Of a stretch of DNA of 6,663 nt, positions 1 to 6,589 are shown piece after piece; the first letter of the stretch is position 1, and each line of letters starts with the position of its first letter. The stretch covers positions 1 through 6,663 of the forward strand of contig CAJWNW010000089.1 of assembly GCA_913044085.1 (NCBI GenBank). The letters run 5' to 3'. Under the pieces are notes generated by a model, which did no database searches, was not told the DNA's origin, and saw only the letters and a list, made by a program, of their open reading frames with translations. The position numbers and the translations under genes are program-made. The DNA comes from an uncultured Flavobacteriaceae bacterium. GTDB lineage: Bacteria; Bacteroidota; Bacteroidia; Flavobacteriales; Flavobacteriaceae.

Positions 1-1154
1 TTGACTTTCACAACATTTTGAACACTTTTAATTTTTTACCGCCCAGCATTGAACCCACTGCAACAGGCCATATTATTGATCAAATCGAAATAATAAAAGG
101 TATTTTAGAAAAAGGACTTGCTTACAAGGTGAATGGGTCTGTTTACTTTGATGTTTTGAAATACAACGAATCAGATGACTATGGTGTGCTAAGTGGTAGA
201 AACATAGAAGATCTTATACACAATACCCGAACTTTAGAGGGTCAAACTGATAAAAAAAACCCTCAAGATTTTGCACTGTGGAAAAAAGCGGAGCCGAATC
301 ACATCATGCGTTGGCCCTCCCCATGGGGTGTAGGCTTTCCTGGATGGCATTTAGAATGCACAGCGATGAGCACCAAATATTTAGGCCAAAAATTTGATAT
401 TCATGGCGGTGGCATGGATTTAAAATTCCCTCACCATGAATGCGAAATCGCACAAGCAAAGGCCTGGCACAATTGTAATCCTGTAAATTATTGGATGCAC
501 GCAAATATGCTGACTCTTAACGGCCAAAAAATGGCAAAATCAACAGGTAATAATATTCTGCCCGATGAAATATTAAGTGGAAATACCAAACAATTGTCCA
601 AGGGGTTTTCTCCTTCAGCTACGCGGTTTTTTATGATGCAGGCCCACTACCGCAGTATTTTAGATTTCAGTAATGATGCCTTGGTGGCTTCAGAAAAGGG
701 GTTTCTAAAGTTAATGGATGCCCTAAAAACACTTAAAAATTTAGAAACCTCAACGGCTCCCTCTGATTTTAATGTTTCAAAATGGAAACAAGGCTGTTAC
801 GCTGCCATGAATGATGACTTTAATACGCCAATTTTAATCGCAGAGCTCTTTAATGCCGTAAAGTATATCAACCAAATTAAAGATGGCACAAATAGTATTG
901 ATTGTGAAAGCTTAATAACAATCCGAGAAACGATGCAGGCTTTTGTTTTTGATGTTTTAGGGCTGCAAGAAGTGTCGGCTGTTGGATCTCATGATGAAAA
1001 ACTTTCTGAAACGATTGCGCTTCTCATCAATTTGAGAAATCAAGCACGAACGCAAAAAAACTTTGCGCTATCTGATCAAATAAGAGATCAATTGGTAGAA
1101 ATCGGCATCCATTTAAAAGACGGTAAAGACGGTACAATTTTCTCTCTAGATTAA
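1..1154 (+). CDS. cysS: Cysteinyl-tRNA synthetase, 5'-truncated by window edge
   Basis: Class I aminoacyl-tRNA synthetase that charges tRNA-Cys with cysteine in the cytoplasm. The frame is open from the first base: complete codons from position 3 read DFHNILNTFNFLPPSIEP, so the TTG at 18 is an internal leucine and the gene starts left of the window. Family members have roughly 460-495 residues and about 383 are visible, so the N-terminal Rossmann half with the HIGH-type motif and first zinc cysteine is missing. Visible landmarks are the GWHLEC cysteine (codon 357-359), HHECE (432-446) with the zinc-binding His and Glu, and the KMSKS-type loop KMAKS (528-542). The helical anticodon-binding region follows, and the tail ends in a typical ARTQKNFALSDQIRDQL segment. 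The stop is TAA at 1152-1154, 14 nt before yidD, which suggests co-transcription. A segment of about 8 residues after KMAKS looks longer than in the E. coli enzyme. Confidence 0.97.
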   Translation, partial: DFHNILNTFNFLPPSIEPTATGHIIDQIEIIKGILEKGLAYKVNGSVYFDVLKYNESDDYGVLSGRNIEDLIHNTRTLEGQTDKKNPQDFALWKKAEPNHIMRWPSPWGVGFPGWHLECTAMSTKYLGQKFDIHGGGMDLKFPHHECEIAQAKAWHNCNPVNYWMHANMLTLNGQKMAKSTGNNILPDEILSGNTKQLSKGFSPSATRFFMMQAHYRSILDFSNDALVASEKGFLKLMDALKTLKNLETSTAPSDFNVSKWKQGCYAAMNDDFNTPILIAELFNAVKYINQIKDGTNSIDCESLITIRETMQAFVFDVLGLQEVSAVGSHDEKLSETIALLINLRNQARTQKNFALSDQIRDQLVEIGIHLKDGKDGTIFSLD

Positions 1155-1168
1155 TTTTTTTTAAGACT

Positions 1169-1393
1169 ATGGTTGTAAAACCATTCATTGCAATCATCAA
1201 AAGCTATCAAAAATGGATTTCTCCATTGCTTCCAGCTAGGTGTAGGTACCATCCATCATGTTCGCAATACTGCATAGAGGCCTTGTATACACATGGTCTT
1301 TTTAAAGGGTTGTTTTTAGGAATTAGAAGGGTATTGCGTTGCCATCCATGGGGAGAATCTGGTCATGATCCTGTGCCTAAAAGCAAAGATTAG
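1169..1393 (+). CDS. yidD: YidD, membrane protein insertion efficiency factor
   Basis: Small (74 aa) protein of the YidD family (formerly the DUF37/haemolytic-like family). Family members associate with the inner face of the cytoplasmic membrane through an amphipathic helix and help YidC/Sec-dependent insertion. The whole family signature is present: YQKWISPLL (residues 13-21), CRYHPSCSQY (25-34), a hydrophobic helix with GLFKGLFLGIRRVL, then RCHPW (57-61) and HDPVP (66-70). Cysteines are at 25, 31, 35 and 58. Length is normal and the short charged tail PKSKD is unremarkable. The start is ATG at 1169, with an A/T-rich leader and no Shine-Dalgarno, as usual in Bacteroidota. It lies 14 nt after cysS and just before lgt, not next to rnpA/yidC where it sits in many other bacteria. 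Confidence 0.95.
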   Translation: MVVKPFIAIIKSYQKWISPLLPARCRYHPSCSQYCIEALYTHGLFKGLFLGIRRVLRCHPWGESGHDPVPKSKD

Positions 1394-1411
1394 CAAAGAA
1401 ATAACAAGCCG

Positions 1412-1438
1412 TTGTTCACATGCAATTCTGTATATTTA
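1412..1438 (+). promoter_or_regulatory. Candidate Bacteroidota-type promoter for lgt
   Basis: In the yidD-lgt gap, TTG at 1412-1414 is followed after 16 nt by TATATTTA at 1431-1438. This is one mismatch from the TAnnTTTG -7 element of the Bacteroidota primary sigma factor. The spacing is slightly shorter than usual. Transcription would begin near 1443-1446, leaving a leader of only about 10 nt before the ATG at 1456, and would exclude the upstream ATG at 1420. Such motifs arise by chance in AT-rich DNA, so this is tentative; read-through from cysS-yidD is an equally good explanation for lgt expression. Confidence 0.3.
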
Positions 1439-1455
1439 CACTAAAATTAAAGACA

Positions 1456-2289
1456 ATGGATTTTTTACAAATCATATGGGAGCCCGCATCAGACGGTATT
1501 CGACTTTTTGGAAATTTTAAAATTCACTATTACAGTATGATGTGGATTGTGGCTTTTGTTCTTGGGTATCGGATCATGAAAAAAATCTATACCAATGAGA
1601 ATCAATCTGAAAAAAAACTTGACAGCTTATTTATGTACTCCGTATTAGGAATCATGATTGGCGCCAGACTGGGGCATGTTATTTTTTACCAAGCTGAACT
1701 GTTTCGGGAAGACTTCTTTAGCGTTTTCCTACCCTTTAAATTTAGCGGTGGATTCGAATTTACTGGCTTTCGAGGATTGGCAAGCCATGGCGCCACCCTT
1801 GGCATGATTGTCTCGATGTATCTCTACAATAAAAAAGTGCTGAAAAAATCTATTTTGTGGATATTAGACCGTGTGGTAATTGCTTGTGCCTCGGGAGCAA
1901 TTTTTATACGCATTGGTAATTTTTTTAATTCTGAAATTATAGGGAAGCCTGCAGAAGAAGGATTGCCATGGGCAGTGGTTTTTAAAAATATCGATAACAT
2001 CCCACGACACCCTGGTCAACTCTACGAAGCCTTTGGGTATTTATTTGTCTTCTTAATTGTTTATTTCATTTATTGGAAAACAAAAAAAGGCATGCAAGAG
2101 GGTTATCTTTTTGGATTGTTTTTATTATTGTTAATGACCGTAAGAGTTTTTGTTGAACAATTTAAAATTGCACAAGTAGACGGCCGAGAAGATTGGATAT
2201 TGGGTTTTAATACAGGACAGATATTGAGCATTCCATTTATTTTAATTGGAATCTACTTTATGTTTTTTCATAAAATAAAGACCTCATAG
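1456..2289 (+). CDS. lgt: Prolipoprotein diacylglyceryl transferase
   Basis: Integral membrane enzyme that transfers diacylglycerol from phosphatidylglycerol to the lipobox cysteine of prolipoproteins, the first step of lipoprotein maturation. With the ATG at 1456 it is 277 aa, a normal length. Motifs in order are HYYSMM (24-29), GARLGHVIFY (69-78), LASHGATLG (108-116) with the conserved His111, the family signature IRIGNFFNSEIIG (151-163) with Arg152, Asn155, Asn158 and Glu160, RHPGQLYEA (184-192), and VRVFVEQF (229-236) with Arg230. About seven hydrophobic segments are evident. An in-frame ATG at 1420 would add MQFCIFTLKLKT, which does not resemble the family N-terminus, whereas MDFLQIIWEPASDGI does. 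The first signature position is Ile rather than the common Gly. It lies 62 nt after yidD and ends just before a hairpin shared with secDF. Confidence 0.95.
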   Translation: MDFLQIIWEPASDGIRLFGNFKIHYYSMMWIVAFVLGYRIMKKIYTNENQSEKKLDSLFMYSVLGIMIGARLGHVIFYQAELFREDFFSVFLPFKFSGGFEFTGFRGLASHGATLGMIVSMYLYNKKVLKKSILWILDRVVIACASGAIFIRIGNFFNSEIIGKPAEEGLPWAVVFKNIDNIPRHPGQLYEAFGYLFVFLIVYFIYWKTKKGMQEGYLFGLFLLLLMTVRVFVEQFKIAQVDGREDWILGFNTGQILSIPFILIGIYFMFFHKIKTS

Positions 2290-2302
2290 CACAATACTCA
2301 AT

Positions 2303-2334
2303 TTAAAAAAGCCACTTTAAAGTAGCTTTTTTAA
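2303..2334. terminator. Bidirectional intrinsic terminator between lgt and secDF
   Basis: Arms TTAAAAAAGC (2303-2312) and GCTTTTTTAA (2325-2334) are fully complementary. Inside them ACTTT (2314-2318) pairs with AAAGT (2319-2323), with one C/A mismatch between the two helices. The outer A-run and T-run give a U-tract on whichever strand is transcribed. It lies 13 nt after the lgt stop and 20 nt after the secDF stop, exactly where the two convergent units meet, so it probably ends both. Confidence 0.85.
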
Positions 2335-2354
2335 TTATCAGAATAAATATTTTG

Positions 2355-5348
2355 TTAAGCTTTTTTTTCAAGACGCTTTAAAGTGTCGTGCATGATAGGG
2401 GTTGCAATAAAAACTGATGAGTAGGTACCAACAAGCACGCCTACAATCAATGCGAAAAGTAAGCCTCTTAAAGAATCTGCCCCGAAAATAAACATAGCTA
2501 GTAACACAACCAAAGTTGTAAGCGAGGTGTTTAAGGTTCGGCTTAAAGTACTGTTTAAAGCTCCATTAACTATTCTACCAAAATCCCAACTAGAATGTTC
2601 ATTGATGTATTCTCTGATTCTATCAAATACCACCACGGTATCATTCAAAGAGTATCCAATGACTGTCAAAATCGCAGCAATGAAGGCTTGGTCAATTTCC
2701 ATACTGAAGGGGAGAAACTTCCAAGCAATAGAGAAGATTCCCAATACAATGAGTACATCGTGAAAAACAGCAGCAACTGCGCCCAAAGAGAATTGCCATT
2801 TCTTAAATCGTAATAAAATATATAAAAAGACAACTATTAAAGATCCTAAAACGGCCCATAAGGACGAACGCTTGATATCATCTGCTATAGTAGGACTTAC
2901 TTTCCCAGAATACATTTTACCAATGTTATTTTCAGCATCTATAAATTGCTTGTATGTCGTTCCACCGGGGAGGAATGGAACTAATGCAGTATATAATTTC
3001 TCTTGAACTTCTGAATCGACTTCTGCCGAGTTTTCATTTACTTTGTATTTAGTTGAAATTTTAAGCTGATTCGCACTTCCAATGGTTTTAACTTCCGCGC
3101 TGTTAAAAACTTCATTTACAGCAATTTTAATATCCTCTGTATTCATGTCTTTATCAAAACGAACGGTGTAAGTTCGCCCCCCAACAAAATCAATACCTTG
3201 GTCAAGTCCTGTAGTGAAAAGTGAAAATAAGCCAGCTGAAATAATGGTCGCGGAAAGTACATAAGCCATTCTACGCTTCTTTAGAAACTGAATTTTTATG
3301 GAATTCAACAACCCTTTGGTGGGTTTGGTTGAAAATTGAAGTTTTCCACCGCGATTTAAATCCCAATCAATTAACAATCTGGAGATAAATATCGCCGTAA
3401 ATAAAGAGGTAATTATACCGATTAACAAAGTTGTTGCAAATCCTTTAATCGGGCCTGTCCCAAATGTGTAAAGAATGAGCGCCGTAAGTCCAGTGGTAAT
3501 GTTGGCATCTAAAATAGAAGACAAGGCATTTGAAAACCCATCTCTAACAGACTCTTTTAGTCCTTTGCTTTTGTATAATTCTTCACGAACTCGCTCGTAA
3601 ATTAGGACATTGGCATCTACGGCAATACCAATCGTTAAAACAATTCCTGCTATTCCAGGTAAGGTTAATACCGCTCCGAGCCCCGATAGAATTCCAAATA
3701 TTAGTAATATATTCAGTAGCAATGCAAAATTGGAATATAGCCCTGACTTGCCATAATAAAAAACCATCCAAAGCAGGACAAATACCAAGGCAATGATAAA
3801 AGATTTCATACCACTGTCAATGGCTTCTTGACCTAAGGAAGGCCCAACTTCTTCAGCTTGAACAATATCGGCAGAGGCTGGCAATTTACCGGCGCGCAAT
3901 ACATTGGCTAAATCGACCGCTTCATTTAATGTAAAAGTTCCAGAAATTTCAGAGTTCCCTCCGGATATTGGACCTGAAGTAACCCCTGGTGCTGAATAAA
4001 CAATATCATCTAAAACAATGGCAATTTGGCCTCCAGTATTAAACGCACTGCCGGTCATTTTTTCCCATATTTTAGCACCTTTAAGATTCATTTGCATGGT
4101 TACACTTGGTGTCCCATTTTGTTGGAATTCTTGCTTGGCGTCGATAATGACGGCCCCACTGAGTTGAGGCTTATTTTCTCTATTGCCTTTTAGCGCATAA
4201 AGCTCAACGAGCTTCAAACTTTCACCTTCTTCGGCTTCAGTTTCCAAAAACTGGGGAATACCCCATACAAATTTCACGTAGCGTTGTTCTGGAGAAAGAA
4301 GCGCTCTTACTTTGGGATTGTTTAAATATTCAATGACACGCTCTTGATCTTTAGATTCAAAAGAAGCCAATACAGGACCTCCGTTGTAGCCCATAGATCG
4401 AATTAAATCTAATAAAGGATTGATTATTTTATCGTCTAATCCAGTTTCTGCATCAGAGTCCCCGATAATATCAGAAATGGTATCCTCTTTTGAATCTTCG
4501 TCATTAGAGACGATCTTGGCGCTTTCATTCTCAACAAAGTCTTTAAGAACTTCATTGGCTTGTATTAAAAAATTTCCAAATTCTTCCCCTTTAAAAGCAT
4601 CCCAAAACTCGAGCTGAGCAGTACTCTGAAGCAATCCTTTAACACGTTCTACTTCTTTTGCACCCGGTAATTCAACCAATATACGCCCAGAGTTGCCAAT
4701 CCGCTGAATGTTGGGTTGTGTCACTCCAAATTTATCAATTCGTTTTCTTAAAACTTCAAAAGCTGAGATGATGGATTCGTCAATTTTAGCAGATAAAATG
4801 GGTTTGACTTCGTCATTACTCATGTCAAAAGTAATCTGATCGCTTAAAGTTCGGTTTGCGAACGTTTCTGGAGATGCTAACTTTTTTTCTCCAGGGATAG
4901 CTTCGAAGGCTTCGAAAAAGTCTTCTAAGTAAGTGTTCTGGCTATCTTTTTGTAATTCTGCGGCATCGTTGAGAGCTTTTCTGAATGTTGGATCTTTACT
5001 ATCATTGGCTAATCCGACTAAAATATCCTTTACAGAAATTTGAAGAATCACATTGATACCCCCCTTGAGGTCTAGACCAAGATTCATGGCTTTTTCCTTG
5101 ACTTCGTCGTATGTATATGAAGCGATGCCAATGTTAAATACCTCTTTGTTTTTCAGAGAATCAAGAAATTCTATTCGCTCTAAATTTCTTTTAGAATCGT
5201 AATCTGTTTCAGTATCAGCAACTTTGTTAATTGCAAATTGACCTGCTTTATTTTCGAGTTGATTGCCTTTGAATGTAAATGATAATTGGTAAATACTGAC
5301 CAACCCAAATAAGAGGGCAAACATCTTGACTAATCCTTTATTTTGCAT
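2355..5348 (-). CDS. secDF: Fused protein translocase SecDF
   Basis: Membrane RND-family accessory of the Sec translocon that uses the proton-motive force to pull exported proteins across the cytoplasmic membrane. SecD and SecF are fused in 997 aa, the normal arrangement and size in Flavobacteriia. The start MQNKGLVKMFALLFGLVSIYQLSFTF gives TM1. The SecD half has GLDLKGG (91-97), a large periplasmic P1 domain to about residue 490, then about five TM segments with VDANVLIYER (577-586), which holds the conserved TM4 Asp. The SecF half starts near 690: TM, GIDFVGG (718-724), a periplasmic domain to about 825, then TM segments with FHDVLIVLG (862-870) and YSLNDTVVVFDRIRE (899-913). The end is KRLEKKA. 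An acidic stretch (about 273-307) interrupts P1. The gene has its own promoter, a 16-nt leader motif shared with mdh, and converges on lgt. Confidence 0.98.
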   Translation of the reverse strand: MQNKGLVKMFALLFGLVSIYQLSFTFKGNQLENKAGQFAINKVADTETDYDSKRNLERIEFLDSLKNKEVFNIGIASYTYDEVKEKAMNLGLDLKGGINVILQISVKDILVGLANDSKDPTFRKALNDAAELQKDSQNTYLEDFFEAFEAIPGEKKLASPETFANRTLSDQITFDMSNDEVKPILSAKIDESIISAFEVLRKRIDKFGVTQPNIQRIGNSGRILVELPGAKEVERVKGLLQSTAQLEFWDAFKGEEFGNFLIQANEVLKDFVENESAKIVSNDEDSKEDTISDIIGDSDAETGLDDKIINPLLDLIRSMGYNGGPVLASFESKDQERVIEYLNNPKVRALLSPEQRYVKFVWGIPQFLETEAEEGESLKLVELYALKGNRENKPQLSGAVIIDAKQEFQQNGTPSVTMQMNLKGAKIWEKMTGSAFNTGGQIAIVLDDIVYSAPGVTSGPISGGNSEISGTFTLNEAVDLANVLRAGKLPASADIVQAEEVGPSLGQEAIDSGMKSFIIALVFVLLWMVFYYGKSGLYSNFALLLNILLIFGILSGLGAVLTLPGIAGIVLTIGIAVDANVLIYERVREELYKSKGLKESVRDGFSNALSSILDANITTGLTALILYTFGTGPIKGFATTLLIGIITSLFTAIFISRLLIDWDLNRGGKLQFSTKPTKGLLNSIKIQFLKKRRMAYVLSATIISAGLFSLFTTGLDQGIDFVGGRTYTVRFDKDMNTEDIKIAVNEVFNSAEVKTIGSANQLKISTKYKVNENSAEVDSEVQEKLYTALVPFLPGGTTYKQFIDAENNIGKMYSGKVSPTIADDIKRSSLWAVLGSLIVVFLYILLRFKKWQFSLGAVAAVFHDVLIVLGIFSIAWKFLPFSMEIDQAFIAAILTVIGYSLNDTVVVFDRIREYINEHSSWDFGRIVNGALNSTLSRTLNTSLTTLVVLLAMFIFGADSLRGLLFALIVGVLVGTYSSVFIATPIMHDTLKRLEKKA

Positions 5349-5363
5349 TTTTAATTGTTTTAA
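5348..5363 (-). promoter_or_regulatory. A-rich translation leader of secDF, identical to the mdh leader
   Basis: On the minus strand the 16 bases TTAAAACAATTAAAAA lead into the secDF start; the last A is the A of the ATG. The same 16 bases precede mdh (6428-6443). No Shine-Dalgarno is visible. Flavobacteria commonly rely on A-rich, unstructured leaders for translation initiation, which this fits. Confidence 0.55.
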
Positions 5364-5387
5364 CCTGCTTAAATTTTAGTAAACGAG

Positions 5388-5418
5388 CAAATATAGGATT
5401 TACGAAGTAATCTGCCAA
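5388..5418 (-). promoter_or_regulatory. Bacteroidota-type promoter of secDF
   Basis: Read on the minus strand, TTG (5418-5416) is followed after 20 nt by TATATTTG (5395-5388), a perfect match to the TAnnTTTG -7 element with spacing in the usual range. Transcription would start near 5380-5383, giving a leader of about 32-35 nt before the ATG at 5348. It lies just downstream of the mdh terminator, so secDF is probably transcribed independently of mdh. Confidence 0.75.
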
Positions 5419-5434
5419 TATATTTTTTATTTTA

Positions 5435-5471
5435 ATATAAAAGCACCACAAATAAAGTGGTGCTTTTATAT
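5435..5471 (-). terminator. Intrinsic terminator of mdh
   Basis: Perfect 15-bp inverted repeat (5435-5449 with 5457-5471) around a 7-nt AT-rich loop (5450-5456). The core GCACCAC/GTGGTGC is GC-rich and flanked by A/T runs, so the minus-strand transcript has a U-rich 3' side. It begins 27 nt after the mdh stop and ends 16 nt before the secDF -33 element. The geometry is symmetric, but no plus-strand gene reads into it. Confidence 0.9.
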
Positions 5472-5497
5472 GTAGCTTAATAAAAGAAATTAATTTT

Positions 5498-6424
5498 TTA
5501 CAAATTTAGAAGTCCGTTGGTCTTCTTAACACCTTCTGCACTGGTTTCAAGATGAATTTTATCGGCCTCACTTAATTCAATTTGAATGATTTTTTCAATT
5601 CCATTTGACCCCAATACAACAGGAACACCAATACACAAATCTCTTAAACCATACTCACCGTCTAACAAGACAGAGCATGGGAATATCTTTTTCTGATCAC
5701 ACGCAATGGCTTGAACCAATCCACTGACTGCTGCACCAGGTGCGTACCAAGCAGAAGTACCTAAAAGTTTGGTCAAAGTCGCACCTCCAACCTTGGTGTC
5801 ATTTTTTACTTGCTCCAAGCGTTCTTGAGATATAAATTCAGAAACTTTGATGCTGTTCCGAGTAGCGTGTGAAATTAAAGGTACCATTCCAACATCGCTA
5901 TGCCCACCAATGACCATACCGTCTACATCACTTATTGGAGCTTCAAGCGCCTCGGCCAATCTGTACTTGAAGCGAGCGGAATCTAAAGCACCCCCCATCC
6001 CAATAATTCTATTTTTTGGCAGTCCAGTAACCTGATGGGCTAGATAGGTCATAGTGTCCATCGGATTACTGACCACAATAAGAACCGTTTCCGGTGAATA
6101 TTTAACTAAATTTTCAGAAACTGTTTTTACAATCCCCGCATTTATTCCAATGAGTTCTTCCCGTGTCATTCCTGGTTTTCTTGGAATTCCAGAAGTAATT
6201 ACAGAAATATGACTGTCTGCTGTTTTAGCATAATCGTTGGTGCTGCCCGTAATTTTAGTGTCAAAGCTGTTCAATGAAGCGCATTGCATCAAATCCATAG
6301 CTTTTCCCTCAGCATATCCCTGTTTAATATCCAATAAGACGACCTCGGATGCGAAGTTTTTGATGGCAATGTACTCAGCACAACTTGCTCCTACTGCACC
6401 TGCGCCTACTACTGTTATTTTCAT
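5498..6424 (-). CDS. mdh: Malate dehydrogenase (LDH-like, NAD-dependent)
   Basis: Cytoplasmic TCA-cycle enzyme that interconverts malate and oxaloacetate with NAD. It has 308 aa, the normal length of the LDH-like bacterial MDH group. The Rossmann nucleotide motif GAGAVG is at 7-12, and Asp32 after the second strand favours NAD over NADP. The substrate loop IPRKPGMTREE carries Arg82 and Arg88, and an arginine at the second of these positions marks malate rather than lactate specificity. Asn120 lies in SNPMD, Asp148 and Arg151 in LDSARF, and the catalytic His175 in GGHSDVGMVPL. The middle position is HSD instead of the widespread HGD. The start at 6424 places the Rossmann motif right at the N-terminus, as expected. 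It lies 165 nt after gyrB, has an A-rich leader like that of secDF, and ends at its own hairpin terminator. Confidence 0.97.
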   Translation of the reverse strand: MKITVVGAGAVGASCAEYIAIKNFASEVVLLDIKQGYAEGKAMDLMQCASLNSFDTKITGSTNDYAKTADSHISVITSGIPRKPGMTREELIGINAGIVKTVSENLVKYSPETVLIVVSNPMDTMTYLAHQVTGLPKNRIIGMGGALDSARFKYRLAEALEAPISDVDGMVIGGHSDVGMVPLISHATRNSIKVSEFISQERLEQVKNDTKVGGATLTKLLGTSAWYAPGAAVSGLVQAIACDQKKIFPCSVLLDGEYGLRDLCIGVPVVLGSNGIEKIIQIELSEADKIHLETSAEGVKKTNGLLNL

Positions 6425-6427
6425 GAT

Positions 6428-6443
6428 TTTTTAATTGTTTTAA
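6428..6443 (-). promoter_or_regulatory. A-rich translation leader of mdh, identical to the secDF leader
   Basis: The minus strand carries TTAAAACAATTAAAAA, then ATC and the mdh ATG. The 16 bases match the secDF leader at 5348-5363 exactly, offset by 4 nt relative to the start codon. No purine-rich Shine-Dalgarno is present. I found no convincing TTG/TAnnTTTG promoter pair upstream, so the mdh transcription start remains unplaced. Confidence 0.5.
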
Positions 6444-6499
6444 TGTAATTAATTATTGTAAACTAAAGGTAATTCCTATCAATGCTTTATTATATTATT

Positions 6500-6510
6500 A
6501 CATAATATGT
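6500..6510. repeat. Short AT-rich palindrome upstream of mdh
   Basis: ACATAATATGT is an inverted repeat with 5-bp arms around one base, in the 165-nt gyrB-mdh gap and about 76 nt upstream of the mdh start. It could be a regulator half-site pair, but palindromes this short are common in AT-rich DNA. No second copy was noticed. Confidence 0.2.
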
Positions 6511-6589
6511 TCGGCGAAAATCTAAAAACGATAGTTTTAAACACGCTCCTAAAGTTGCTCGTATTCGGTTTGAATTTAAAGCTATTTGG

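Noticed and set aside
18..20. TTG as a start codon of cysS
   Set aside because: The frame is open to the window edge and the residues before it (DFHNI) continue the CysRS sequence, so this TTG is an internal Leu codon of a truncated gene.
304..504. Minus-strand open frame of 66 codons inside cysS
   Set aside because: It lies fully antisense to well-conserved CysRS sequence including the zinc site, and its translation resembles no family.
1403..1416. Small hairpin AACAA-GCCG-TTGTT between yidD and lgt as a terminator
   Set aside because: The stem is only 5 bp of mostly A/T pairs and no U-run follows, so it is unlikely to terminate transcription.
2527..2813. Two overlapping plus-strand open frames antisense to secDF
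   Set aside because: They are in shadow frames over conserved SecF transmembrane and motif codons, with no leader or recognisable product.
3583..3771. Minus-strand 62-codon frame inside secDF
   Set aside because: It is an out-of-frame shadow over the SecD TM4 region. The secDF frame itself is intact, so there is no frameshift to explain.
4420..4617. Plus-strand Ser-rich frame antisense to the acidic SecDF segment
   Set aside because: The Ser-rich translation is the expected reverse complement of Asp/Glu/Ser codons and is not evidence of a gene.
5847..6434. Two plus-strand frames (5847-6035 and 6237-6434) antisense to mdh
   Set aside because: Both overlap conserved MDH motifs and show no family resemblance or leader.
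6464..6524. TACCTTTA (6471-6464) or TAGATTTT (6524-6517) as the mdh promoter -7 element on the minus strand
   Set aside because: Each is one mismatch from TAnnTTTG, but no TTG lies at the proper distance upstream of either, so neither is better than chance in this AT-rich gap.
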